Shown here piece after piece: positions 1-11,382 of a stretch of 64,000 nucleotides of DNA (positions are counted from its first letter, which is position 1; every line of letters starts with the position of its first letter). The notes beneath the pieces were generated by a model. The model worked only from the letters and a program-made list of their open reading frames with translations. It was not told the origin of the DNA and did no database searches. Source of the DNA: Heterodera schachtii (taxonomy: Eukaryota; Nematoda; Chromadorea; Rhabditida; Heteroderidae); assembly GCA_023374025.1 (NCBI GenBank), contig SIJG01000034.1, positions 290,629 through 354,628 on the forward strand. The letters are read 5' to 3'. The position numbers and the translations under genes were made by a program.

Positions 1-44
1 AAATGAATGAAATTTTTTCATTTTTTAGGGGTGCATTCGACCTT

Positions 45-120
45 GATTGCTCAGCGGCGGTGCGTTATTGGGCAGAAACGGCATAAATTTTTGTCCAAAT
101 TTGCGTTTGGCGAGTCTTGC
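45..120 (+). pseudogene. Trypsin-like serine protease fragment around the catalytic Ser
   Basis: A short stretch at the left end reads SGGALLGRNGINF and continues to LRLASLA. It is a diverged copy of the GDSGG exon of the protease at 26.03 kb, with which it shares a long run of identical bases (the stretch encoding GGALLG). The Asp-Ser part of GDSGG is altered here (the bases read ...gattgctcagcggcggt), and no flanking protease exons are visible after it. It is either the end of a gene lying outside the window or a relic; relic is more likely because TTAGGC-like repeat follows directly. Confidence 0.45.
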
Positions 121-180
121 TTAGGTTAGGCTTAGGCCAAAGCTTTAGGCTAGGCCGAGGCTTAAGCTTAATCTTAAGCT
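121..180. repeat. Degenerate TTAGGC-like repeat
   Basis: A short run of TTAGGC/AGGCTTAGGCC variants. TTAGGC is the common nematode telomere unit. Similar degenerate runs occur at about 15085-15140 and 21695-21815. The runs are too irregular and palindromic to be called telomeric. Confidence 0.4.
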
Positions 181-1690
181 TTATTTTGTAAAACGAGATG
201 CCTTTTGTACGAAGTGCCATTGAACCATAGGCTTTAGAGCCAAAACACGAGGATTTTCAATGTTTCGCATCAAATAAACTCACACAGAAGGAATGCTTAA
301 AAATAGGCACCATTTCAAAAATAAATTATAGCATTTATGAAATTTAAAATGCCAATTTATTAAAAAATATAATTCATATTACAATGAAATAAGCATTTTC
401 CCGATCGAATTTTGGATAAATTGATTAAATGAATAAATTGAATGAAATAAAAAAGAATAAACCCAAATGAAAACAAAAACATTAAAATAAATTATGAATA
501 AAATAATTTAGTAAACAAATAATTATAATAATAATAAATTAAGATATAATGATTGGCGTATTAAGAATTGAATGGCGGATTTGATTATGGCGGTTGGATT
601 TGATTATGGCGGAGTGGATTTGATTATGACGAATTTGACAGGATTATGGCGGAGCGGATTTGGATTTGATTAAGACGAATTCGGAATTAATTATGGCGGA
701 TTTGGATGATTATGGAGGAATTTGGATTTGATTATGGCTGTGGTGACTTGGATTTGTTTGTCCTTGTCCTTTTCTTCATTTTCCTTCGCTTCAGGGGAGC
801 GGAATGGCAGTAAGCGCAGTGGTGGTGGCATTTGGCGGCACTGAAAACGAATTAAAACATTTATTTTTAATTTTAAAATGAACGACTAATTGTGTAAATC
901 CGTAAATTATTTGAAAATCCTCCCACTTTTTTTTTAACTGTGAAGGCATGAACAAACAGTATTAGCTTTATTAAAAGTTTCTTTGCTTATTTATTGTTTA
1001 CATATTTGTCCTTTTCTATATTTATGGCCATATTTTGGCGTTATATCAAAATTTTTGTAAATGTTTTTGGGTCTTCATGGGTTTTGGCCATTTTTTATGG
1101 CCATATTTCGTCATTTTATATCCCAAGGACAATTTTCAAGCTTTAAACTTGAAATGACTAATTTAAGCTTTTTAAGGATTTATTTATAAAATAAATTTAA
1201 ACTCACCATCAGAGGAGGAATTCACTCCAACACTCTTCTCCATCTGACCATTTTCGGGCTTCTCCTAAAGGTGCAAAGTAATTAGAATCAAATAAATGAT
1301 TTTTTCATTATTATTTTAACAATTGTTTTAAAAATTATACAAATATTCGAAAATAATGAAAGAAAATCCAAAAAATACACGAACTTAACTTAATTTGTTT
1401 TTTAATGAGGCTTTTAAATAATCGGGCACTGCCGAAGGATATTAAAATGAACAGTGAAATTGAACAGAATTCTCACCCCAGCAAAAGAAACATTGGCAAT
1501 TGTGGTAATTAATTAATGATATATATATTTTTTTATAATAATTTTTTCATTTTCTAATTGAAACTCACCAATTTATCGGATAAGGACTTCTTCTGGTGTT
1601 TGCAGGCTTTTTCCTTCAAATGGAAAAAAAAGTAAATTTCTTAAAAAGAAAGATTTTAAGCTATTATTACTGCTGTATCAATTAAGGAAA
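178..1690. repeat. Tandem segmental duplication, copy 1 (partner about 5034-6600)
   Basis: From about position 178 the sequence repeats that from about 5034 with near identity, including exons, introns and a minisatellite. The similarity is interrupted after about 1690 by unrelated sequence and the inserted element at 1813-3117, and then resumes more weakly. It carries the 3' end of a PLA2-like gene. The left break sits beside the TTAGGC-like run here and beside a SPRY relic in the other copy. Confidence 0.8.
565..750. repeat. Minisatellite, about 20-bp GGATTTGATTATGGCGG units
   Basis: Irregular tandem units of the type GGATTTGATTATGGCGG, immediately 3' of the last exon of the PLA2-like copy (minus strand). 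The duplicate copy at about 5425-5665 is longer by extra units, so the array has changed length since the duplication. Confidence 0.75.
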
Positions 1691-1812
1691 TATTTTGTTT
1701 CAAGCAAATCTATCAATGTCGTTTCTTTGTTTATAAACAGGGATGAGATTTTTAAGGGTTCATCTATTTTTTTGCGGATAACATAATGTGCGATAAACAC
1801 AAAAAACATACC

Positions 1813-3117
1813 TACCGTATTTCCTGAATTAGTACTCCCGGGGGTTCTATTTTTCAACCCCCCTCAAAAGGGGGGTTGTAATTCAGGGGGGGGGGGGTAC
1901 TAATTCAGGGGGGGGGTTTATTTTTCAACCCTTATTTTTCAAAAACCCAGCAAAAATGGCGATTTTTTTGTAACATTTCGCCAAAATAGCGAACTTTTTA
2001 CATTTGTTTCTAGCTCATAATAGAGAGCCTTTTTTGTGATTTCATTTGTTTATAGCTAATAATAGCCAACTTTTTCTGTACCAAATTTCATTTACAGCAA
2101 ATTGATCAGATCACTCCTTCATGGTGATCCGGAAAGTCAAAAATGGCTTGAAATCGGGAAAATTTAAAAAAAAAATTCCTAGGGGGTTGTAAAAAATTTT
2201 CTGAAAAAAATCAGCATAAACATCTGAAAGAGCATGAAATGCTCTACAATATGCAAAAGACCGCAAGTCTCTACGACTTATACCTTTTGAGGTATGGGCA
2301 CTTAAATTTCGGTGTCTACAAAAAGTACTGTATTTCTTAAGAAAATAGTGCATTTTACAGTAGAGATGATCAACATCAAAATTAAAGTGCCCATACCTAG
2401 GCGACTATAAGTCGTAGACCCAATATTCAAAAGGTAATTCTGTAGAGAATTTTGTACCCCTTATGATAGGCCTACTCAAATTTTTCAGAAAATTTTTTAC
2501 AACCCCCTAGGAATTTTTTTTTAAAATTTTCCCGATTTCAAGCCATTTTTGACTTTCCGGATCACCATGAAGGAGTGATCTGATCAATTTGCTGTAAACG
2601 ACTTTTTTGATCAGCATCAAAAGTTAGCCTAGCAAGAATTTTTTCAGAATTTTTGGCCAACTAAATATTGAGTTAAATCAAATGAAAATTTTTATTATAA
2701 ACATATGACCACCCGAAAATGGAGTATGTCAGACAAAGTCAAATGTAATTCGGGCATCAACCGGTATTTAGCTTAATGTTTGGTATCATTTGAAAGCCCA
2801 TTAAAAATGCTACAGAACGGTTAAGATTGTAGGCCTATAAAAGAGCTTACTAAAATTTTATTTAAAATTATTTTCGGAATTAAAAAATATTATAAACATA
2901 TGACCATGACTGTATGATTGCCCTTTAGGGTTTCTTGGCCATACAAAAAGTTGGCTTACCTATTTTTGGAAAAAAATATTTTTGGAGGGGGGTTATAATT
3001 CAGGGGGGGGGTACTAATTCAGGGGGGGTTATATTTTTAAACCACCCTCCAAAGGGGGGTTATAATTCAGGGGGGGGTACTAATTCAGGGGGGGGTACTA
3101 ATTCAGGAAATAGGGTA
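1813..3117. mobile_element. Composite foldback/MITE element in the intron of the truncated PLA2 copy
   Basis: The ends are inverted repeats: TACCGTATTTCCTGAATTAG at the left and its near-complement, ending GGAAATAGGGTA, at the right. Near both ends are repeated runs of GGGGGGGTACTAATTCAG. Nested inside is a second inverted repeat with arms at 2091-2218 and 2481-2598, and inside that a third at about 2266-2310 and 2377-2420. There is no transposase. The duplicate locus at about 6600 lacks the element, so insertion postdates the duplication. The short ORFs inside are not credible genes. Confidence 0.75.
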
Positions 3118-3690
3118 TTTTTATTCGAACAATTTTCGATTTGGAGCAACTTTTTAGCGACTATTTTTCAACTATTTTGACTTATTAAACTTTTAAACAA
3201 CAATTTTGAAACTTGTGAAATATAAAATAATTATTTTGGAATTATTTGACGATTTTCCAAAGAATTTGCCATCAAAAAATAACGATTAGAAATTTTTGGC
3301 ATCGCGGAAAGAAGCAGGTATTTAACAGTTTTTCGCCAAAATTGACTATTTTTGCCATATTTGTGTCAAATTTAGAAGAAAAAATATATGCTTAATTGGG
3401 GTCCGGCAGTGCCGCAAGGTGCCGTCGGGAAAAAAAATTTTTTTTTTTTAATTTTAATCAATAAAAAAACTTTTACACCAAAAAGCATTGAAATGACCTT
3501 GATTTGCAATTGTGCTAGCGAAATGGATAAAGAATGAGATTTTTGAGAATTTGGCATTTTTAGCAATTATGTTCGAATTTTGGCAGTTTTTCGAACTTTT
3601 TAGGTATTTTTTTCGCGATTTTACTCACCTAAAAATCGCATTCCTGTTTATAATTTGTTTTTAATAGAGCAATTTTAGAAAAATAATTAC
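3118..3690. repeat. Intronic dispersed repeat with GC hairpin
   Basis: Sequence of the type GCGACTTTTTAGCGACTATTT followed by a GGGGTCCGGCAGTGCCG hairpin core at about 3399-3430. The same block is at 6620-6930 in the neighbouring gene's intron. No coding signal. Confidence 0.55.
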
Positions 3691-4748
3691 CTGCATTTCC
3701 TTGATTTCTTCATGGCTTCGAGTTTTGATGTCGTCCTCACTGTAAAAGCGGGCTTCTTTACATTTGACGCCGCGTATGTTCATCTAAAAAACTCTATTTT
3801 GATATTGTTTATTTATTATTATTATTATTTTGTTAAATCAATCAAATGGAAAAAGTTACATTTATTTTAATAATATTATGAATATGAATGAAAATATTGC
3901 CAAGCAATTGAAGTATTTTACATCACAAAAGTCTTGCTTCTTGCTGCACACTGAGAAGCAGCTAAATAAAGAAAAAGATTAAATTTATGTTAAATTTCTT
4001 TTCATTTTTAACATTTCATATTTAAACTCAAAAAAAAAAAAAATCCAGAGAAGAAAATATGTATATATACATTTCCGAGATAGTGTGATTAAATAAAACA
4101 AGAGTTTATGTCACAAAAATTATATAAAATTAATTATCTTTGAAACAAAGAAAATTTGTTAAACACCGCCTATTCATTTTTCTAAATCTTCCATTATGCT
4201 TATTATGTACAGAAAATTCAGAAATTGAAAATGTTCTACATTTTTCAGCTTTTATTATGCGCCGCCACATCTCTAGTTTTTTATTCAATTTTTTATTTTA
4301 ATGATTTTAAGTGATGTCATGAATTAACACAATTAACAAATTTAAATAAAACAAAAATATCCCAAAACATGATCATTTTGTAAATGGTTTTGTTGTTTTT
4401 TCAATTAATAATTTACTACCTGTTCAAATTCGAATGCCTTCCCATGGAACAATGCCATGAACCCACTCGGCGAACACACATCGGCGAAATTTTCCTTACA
4501 TTCGGGAGACTCACGTATTTTGTCATTCTTTAAAATTATTTTCATTTCAAAAAATATAAGTAATAAAATATAATCTTGTCGTTAATTACTGAGCATTTGG
4601 TGCACTCATCATCACACTTTTGCATCGTATTGCCACATTTTGAGTTACAGCTAAATTATTTATTGTTAATAATTAAATGTTTCATTTTTGCTTATTTTCA
4701 ACCATTAACCAATCGAACTTATTTTGGCATTACAAATTTATTTTAGTT

Positions 4749-4976
4749 CCCCTTACGATCAGCTGTTCTTTGGATTTGCCGTCAAAAAACAGAAACAATT
4801 TTCTAACATTGGCACTTATTGCATATTTAAGCGATGGCTTTTTTACTGTTAATGGCAAATCAATGGGTTATAAAGAGGAAATTTCATTTAATGTTAATGA
4901 CATTGCCGGCTGTGGCATTAATTTGGCCACCCGACAGATTTTCTTCACCAAAAATGGGTTGTGTCTGGGTTACTAA
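4749..4976 (+). pseudogene. SPRY domain relic at the duplication junction
   Basis: One frame reads LFFGFAVKKQKQFSNIGTY, matching the start of the long SPRY exon at 61.7 kb. A second frame then reads DIAGCGINLATRQIFFTKNG, the conserved SPRY core, ending LCLGY and a stop. The switch of frame near 4820 and the lack of flanking SPRY exons show a broken copy. It lies exactly between the 5' end of the truncated PLA2-like copy and the start of the duplicated block at about 5034. Confidence 0.75.
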
Positions 4977-5033
4977 AAACAATATAATAATAATAAATAA
5001 TTTCTTAAACAAAATGCTATTTTTGGTTGCAAG

Positions 5034-6600
5034 CTTTATTTTGTAAAACGAGATGCCTTTTGTACAAAGTGCCATTGAACCATAGGCTTTGGAGCCAAAA
5101 CACGAGGATTTTCAATGTTTCGCGTCAAATAAACTCACACAGAAGGAATGCTTAAAAAGTGACGCCATTTCAAAAAATAAATAATTCCATTTAATGAAAT
5201 TTAAATGCCAATTTATTAAAAAATATAATTCATATTACAATGAAATAAGCATTTTCCCGATCGAATTTTGGATAAATTGATTAAATGAATAAATTGAATG
5301 AAATAAAAAAGAATAAACCCAAATGAAAGCAAAAACATTAAAATAAATTATGAATAAAATAATTTAGTAAAAAAATAATTATAATAATAATAAATTAAGA
5401 TATAATGATTGGCGTATTAAGAATTGAATGGCGGATTTGATTATGGCGGTTGGATTTGATTATGGCGGAGTGGATTTGATTATGACGAATTTTGACAGGA
5501 TTATGGCGGAGCGGATTTGGATTTGATTATGGCGGTTGGATTTGAATATGGCAGATTTGGACATGATTTGGCGGAGCGGATTTGGATTTGATTAAGACGA
5601 ATTCGGAATTAATTATGGCGGATTTGGATGATTATGGAGGAATTTGGATTTGATTATGGCTGTGGTGACTTGGATTTGTTTGTCCTTGTCCTTTTCTTCA
5701 TTTTCCTTCGCTTCAGGGGAGCGGAATGGCAGTAAGCGCAGTGGTGGTGGCATTTGGCGGCACTGAAAACGAATTAAAACATTTATTTTTAATTTTAAAA
5801 TGAACGACTAATTGTGTAAATCCGTAAATTATTTGAAAATCCTCCCACTTTTTTTTAACTGTGAAGGCATGAACAAACAGTTATTAGCTTTATTAAAAGT
5901 TTATTGGCTTATTTATTGTTTCCATATTTTTCCTTTTCTATATTTATGGCCATATTTTGGCGTTATATCAAAATTTTTTGTAGATGTTTTTGGGTCTTCA
6001 TGGGTTTTGGCCATTTTTTATGGCCATATTTCTTCATTTTATATCTCAAGAACAATTTTCAATTTTTGAAATGACAAATTTAAGAATTTTAAGAATTGAT
6101 AATTTAAATAAATTTAAATTCACCATCAGAGGAGGAATTCACTCCAACACTCTTCTCCATCTGACCATTTTCGGGCTTCTCCTAAAGGTGCAAAGTAATT
6201 TGAATAAAACAATCTTTTTTTTCATTATTATTTTAACAATTTCTTTAAAAAATAAACAAATATTCGAAAATAATGATTGAAAATCCCAAAAATACACGAA
6301 CTTAACTTAATTTGTTTTTTAATGAGGCTTTTAAATAATCGGGCACTGCCGAAGGAGATTAAAATTAACACTGAAATTGAACAGAATTCTCACCCCAGCA
6401 AAAGAAACATTGGCAATTGTGGTAATTAATTAATGATATATATATATTTTTATAATAATTTTTTCATTTTCTAATTGAAACTCACCAATTTATCGGATAA
6501 GGACTTCTTCTGCTGGTGTTTGCAGGCTTTTTCCTTCAAATGGAAAAAGTAAATTTCTTAAAAACAAAGATTTTAAGCTAACGTAATTACTGCTGTATCA
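5034..6600. repeat. Tandem segmental duplication, copy 2 (partner about 178-1690)
   Basis: Near-identical to 178-1690, with small indels and a longer GGATTTGATTATGGCGG minisatellite (about 5425-5665). It contains the last three exons of the PLA2-like gene. Between 4976 and 5712 there is nothing else coding. Confidence 0.8.
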
Positions 6601-9600
6601 AAGATTAACGCAAAAAACACTTTTTTCGAAACAATTGTTGTTTTGGAGCGACTTTTTAGCGACTATTTTCAACTATTTGGACCTATTAAACTTTTTAACA
6701 AAAATTTTTGGATAGTGAACATTTTAAAAAACTATTTCGGAACTATTTGGCGTTTTTTCAAAGAATTTACCATGATCAAAAAATAAACAATTTTGAAATT
6801 TTGGCATAGTGGGAAAAAGCAGGAATTTAGCCTTTTTCGCCAAAAATGTCTAATTTTGCCATTTTTGTGTCAAATTTTGAAAAAAAATGCTTAATTGGGG
6901 TCCGGCAGTACCGCAAGATGCTGCCGGTAAAATTTTCTATTTTTTTGTAAATTTTAATGCAATAAAAAAGTTTTATATCAAAATCATTGAAATGACCTTG
7001 ATTGCAATTGTGCTTGCGAAATGGATAAAGAATGAGTTTTTTTTTTGCGAAATTTTGTTATTTTTGAGCAATTATGTTCCAATTTAGGCATCTATTTTAG
7101 CAATTTTTTTTGCTACCTTTTTCGCGATTTATAGCACCTAAAAAGCCCATCCCTGTTTATAAATTTGATTTAATAGAGTATTTTCTAGAAAAACATTTAC
7201 CTGCAATTCCTTGAATCGTTCGTCGTTTTGAGTTTTGCTCTTGTCATCATTGAAATAGGTAATATCACATTGGGCGCGTTTGGGCACCTAAAAATTTTTT
7301 TTTAATATTGTTGATTATTTTTTAATTTTCTTAAATCACTCAAATGGAAAAAATGCATTATTATAACAATTTTATGATATGAATTAAAATATTACCCAGC
7401 ACATCAAGTATTTCTGTTCACAATCGTCTTGATTGTTGCCGCACACTGAGAAGCAGCTAATACGAAGAAAATGATTAAATTTACGATATATTTTGTTTTT
7501 TTATGTACATAAAACTTACTCATCGCGCTGTTGCCAGCACTGTTTTACCAGTTCTATATAAAATGAATTTAAACAGAAAGTTTTAAATATGGATTGAATA
7601 ACTAATAAAATATGAATGTAAATCTCATTTTTCTAAAATATGGATTTCTACAATAAATAAAATAGATATTTTTAGTTTTTAAATCAAGAAGAGTTAATTG
7701 CCAAAAATTAGTTCAAATTAATTTGCAAACCTTCGCAATGACAGCTGCGTTCCTAAATTTGATAAAAAAATTTATAATGTGTCAAAACAAGAGACCGCTT
7801 TTGCAAGCGAAAGTGTTAAACAAGAGAGTTTCTTGTCACAAAATTTATATAATTTTATCTTTGATAAGTGACATAACAAAGCAAAAATTTGTCAAAAATT
7901 GGAATTTAGTCCCCAAAGACCTTCGCCCCTATTAATCACAAAGAAAAATTTGTTAAATTAATAATTTAAATTTCAAAAAATACATAATCTTATTATGTAC
8001 AGAAATTTCAGAAATAAAAAATGTTCTGCATTTTTCAGCTTTTATTATGCGCCGCATTCCTGGTTTTTATTATATATTTTTTATTTTAATGGTTTTGAGT
8101 GATTGTCACGCATTGTGATAATTAGTATCAATTAAATAGAAAGAACAAAAATATCTCAAAACGTTATATTTTGTAAATGTTTTGGTTGTTTTCTGCATTC
8201 ATAATTTACTACCTGTTCTTCTTTGAATATCTTCTCATCCATGGCCATCCCAAGCACCAAACACGCAAAGGCACTGGTGTCCTTACATTCGGGAGACCTC
8301 TTTAAAAATATTTTCAATTTTAAAAGATATTAAAGTAATAAAATATAATTAGTCCTTAATTAATTACTAAGCATCTGTGGCAAGCATTATCACACTGTTG
8401 CTGCGTGTTGCCGCATTTCTTGTAGCAGCTAAATTATTTAATGTGAAATAATTAAATTAAAAGTTTTCAGTTTGATTTTTTTCAATCATTAAACAATTGG
8501 AACTTATTTTTGTATTACGACTCCAACTTACGTATCTTGCAGGCTAAGGCATGAGCTCAAGTTTTCTATAAATTTTTATAATTAAAATTATTAATTAATA
8601 GGGTCCAAGTTTGTATTGGCGACCATTGGTGGAAGCGTATTCCGGAATTACGTTCCGGTTTTTGACGAAAACTCGGGAAACGACCGAATTTTAAATATTC
8701 AAAAAAAATTTTTTTATTTTTGTTTTTGGTCCTCCACAACTATCAAAACCCAACTTCCTTATAATTTAATCCATTCAAATCGGCCATTCTAATTAACATG
8801 CTCGCTTTTAAAAATATAGCCTAAGCGTAAACCTAAGGCTAATTTCAAAAAAAAATTTTCGTTTTGAAACTAATTAGCATATTTTTTTTATTGATTTTTC
8901 ATTTTGTTAATATAAAATTTTAAATAACCTAATTAACATACCTTTGCAGCAGGCGTCCTCCTAAAATTAAAAAAAAAGGTTTGAAATGAAAATTCAATTT
9001 TTTTTAAATATTTCTACTTTATTTTCAAAAGAAAAGAAAGGAATCTGCGAATACATTCAATCCCTTGACTCGAGAAATTCTTCGAGATTTGTTAAAATGC
9101 TGTGGCATTTAATGAATTAATAATACAATATCTGTTTTTTGGGCTTGGAATTCTTACCCAAAAGGTGCTTTTCACAAATTCAACCGCTTCTTTGGCCTTC
9201 TCGGCCACCACAGAGATCGCCTACAGAGAGAGAGTGAGAGATTTTGATCAGGAAATCTTTTCTGATCAGTGAGAGCTTAGCCAAGTATAAATTAGGGGGA
9301 AAAGTGTGAGGAAAGAAACTTTATGCAAATTTTTTTCATTTCAATAACTTTTAGTTAAAATAGAAAAGAATTTTTCAATTAAATTATTTTGCGCCAACTA
9401 TTTGGAAAAATTGACTAACCAAGGATTTTTGAAAAGTTCGTATTAATTTGTTTAAGGCATGAACAAATACGTAGGAAAAAGTTCATTCAAAAACATTTTT
9501 CTCTGTTTATATGCCAATTAAAATTTGGCTAATTTGTTCATTTTCCTAATTCAATGCCCAATTTTCTTGGATTGAATCTTTACTATCTATTTTTTTTGGC

Positions 9601-9736
9601 TAAGCCCTCACAAATTTTTCTTTCTCACAGTCTCAAAGAATTTTTTGAGCTCGGAGAATGGGCTTTTCAATCCGTTGGCCACAGAAATGTTGAAGCTAAT
9701 CAACAAAAGGAGAAGCGCGAATTTGTTGGGGGACAT
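5713..9736 (-). CDS. Secreted two-domain phospholipase A2-like protein, catalytic His lost
   Basis: Thirteen exons on the minus strand: 9629-9736, 9158-9220, 8942-8960, 8532-8565, 8368-8428, 8213-8299, 7731-7752, 7520-7553, 7396-7456, 7201-7287, 6486-6533, 6124-6181 and 5713-5762. They total 732 nt, give 243 aa, and all phases agree. It starts with a signal peptide (MSPNKFALLLLLISFNISVA). Two cysteine-rich units follow, each coded by 34-, 61- and 87-nt exons. Where secreted PLA2 has CCxxHDxCY, unit 1 has SCLSLQDTCY and unit 2 has QCWQQRDDCF, so the catalytic His is Gln or Arg, and no YxCGxG calcium loop is seen. The pattern CYKKCG...CDNAC agrees with PLA2 helix cysteines. The C-terminal tail is hydrophilic with an N-glycosylation motif. 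Inference: secreted, non-enzymatic binding protein. The exons were found by eye; the 19- and 22-nt microexons are the least certain. Confidence 0.75.
6620..6930. repeat. Intronic dispersed repeat with GC hairpin
   Basis: Same block as at 3118-3430: GCGACTATTTTCAACTATTT-type sequence leading to a GGGGTCCGGCAGTACCGCAAG hairpin at about 6897. It lies in the intron between exons 7201-7287 and 6486-6533. Confidence 0.5.
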
Positions 9737-10199
9737 TTTTGGAAGAATTAAATTATTGGAAATATTTTTATTAAAATGAATTGGGGAATTGGGATGGAAT
9801 GAAAATGAAAATGGAAATGATTTGTTCGTAAAATGCATTTCCCAATTATGATGACTCACCTAAATGTGCTTTTCCCAATGGCTAACAAAATAAAAATGGA
9901 ATAAATAATTAAGTGATCATTTGATATGCATAATTTGTCCGATTAAATCGTACAAAACGAAAACGAAAGTGGGAAAATGAGTGATTCATCGAAATTAGTT
10001 TTAATTTATTTATATTGAAAATAATACAAAAGTAAATTTTTTTTTATTTATTAAAATCCCAAAGTTAAAGCTCAATTAAATTAATGAAAATTTTCAAAAA
10101 GAATTATTTTTTGACTCAAATGATCGAATATTATTAGAAATACATATTTGCTTTTCACATCACTTTGTTTCGGCGCGCTTTTTCCAAAAAAACTTTTGG

Positions 10200-10530
10200 C
10201 AAAGAAAGGGGTCCGGCGGTGCCGATAGGCGCAGCCGGGGGAAATTTTGAAATTTGAGTGTGATTTGTTAATTAACAGATTTTCAACAAAAATGGCTTGT
10301 TTTTTGGGATTACTATGCTCAGTTTGTACGGATTTTCTTTAAAAAATGATAAAATATGCGTCAATTAAAAAAAAGAGGAATCGTATTTTGTCGATAGGAA
10401 ACCAATGAGTATAGAAAAACAAAATTCAAAAAATTTTCAGTAATTTTTTGAAATTTTAAGAAATTTTCTTAACAAATTGCATTAAAATACTCAAAAATTT
10501 TCCCGGCGGCGCCTACCGGCACCGCCGAAC
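10200..10530. repeat. Inverted repeat with GC-rich hairpin ends
   Basis: GGGGTCCGGCGGTGCCGATAG at about 10208 faces its complement, CGGCACCGCCGAACCCCC, at about 10516. This suggests a small foldback element of about 330 bp. Between them is AT-rich sequence with no ORF. Confidence 0.55.
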
Positions 10531-10779
10531 CCCCATTTTACCATATTTTTGAAAAATTGAGGCCAAAATGGCAAAAAATATTATTTTTTGGCGAAAAATT
10601 TTGTAAATTACACCCCTTAATTCGGGATTTCAAAAAACCAAAAATACATCCCTTAAAATCGGCTGAAAAAGAAAAATGCACCCTTAAAAATCGAATTTTT
10701 GCCCCCCCCCCCCCCTAAAGCCAAGGGTCTGGCTACGCCCTTGAAGGAGATTAGTAATTTTTCACTCAGACCCCCAACC

Positions 10780-10850
10780 CGGGACCGGGACCTCGGAGGA
10801 CCGGGAATTCCCGGCCCGGTCTCAGTCCCGTCCTACCCTACTTTGGACTA
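10780..10850. repeat. GC-rich GGGACCGGGACC repeat
   Basis: A short block of GGGACCGGGACC/CCCGGCCCGGTC words in otherwise AT-rich DNA. Related blocks are at 12520-12670, 13065-13190 and 60690-60800. Confidence 0.5.
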
Positions 10851-11382
10851 ATCTCTTTAATATGCCAGAAAGCAATTAAATTTAACAATTTTTTTTTGCC
10901 ATTTTCCTCATAAAAATGCTATTCTTATGGAGTGAATGTTAACATCGGCTCCGAGTCGGAGTTTGGGTCAAGGTTTACCCAGGTTGGAAGAGTCTGATCT
11001 TTGGAATAACGCCCGAAAAATGGCCAAAGATGTCGTGGTTAGGGTTGGGATTTGAGTTTGTCCTGGTTGCAGTGTCCGGTGTCGGGAATAACTCAGTCAG
11101 GAGTGCGATCTGTCCTGATTTGTCTGATTTGGAGGTAGCGACCAAAATTTTTTCTGGTTCTTAAATAAACTCATAATTTTGAAATTGTATGGCAGAATGT
11201 CACAATTTTATCAAGAAAATATAAGGTTTGCGCAATATTGGTTATTTTTGGACAAAAATCTGTTAGAGAGCTTTCAATTCCGCGGTTGCTGAAAATCGCC
11301 GTGATTATCAACTGATCAGAAGAGCGATCATCCGACAGTTGGACGACACAGATGTCAAACAACTGACGGCGTTTACCAACTG

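Larger units (their letters stand above)
791..4650 (-). pseudogene. Truncated PLA2-like cysteine-rich gene copy
   Basis: Seven exons on the minus strand match the neighbouring gene at 5713-9736: 4590-4650 (CNSKCGNTMQKCDDEC), 4420-4527 (contains SPECKENFADVC), 3901-3961 (CFSVCSKKQDFCDVKYF), 3691-3783 (GVKCKEARFYSEDDIK), 1569-1613, 1207-1264 and 791-840 (ends ALTAIPLP, then stop). Missing are the signal-peptide and N-terminal exons and the two exons equivalent to 7731-7752 and 7520-7553. Joining the exons across that gap breaks the phase. The donor of exon 3901-3961 is GC where the intact gene has GT. Upstream, the gene runs into a SPRY relic instead of its own 5' part. I read it as a tandem partial duplicate that no longer makes the full protein; a short novel transcript cannot be excluded. 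Confidence 0.7.

Noticed and set aside
2935..3180. 81-codon Gly-rich ORF (GGTNSGGGTNSGG)
   Set aside because: Translation of poly-G/TACTAATTCAG repeats at the end of a foldback element.
6391..6420. Possible extra PLA2 exon ending GCTGGG before GTGAGA
   Set aside because: A good donor but no AG acceptor upstream in either duplicated copy.
9737..9881. Upstream extension of the two-domain PLA2-like protein (MSHHNWEMHF..)
   Set aside because: The frame is open, but the downstream ATG at 9736 begins an ideal signal peptide; the extension would bury it.
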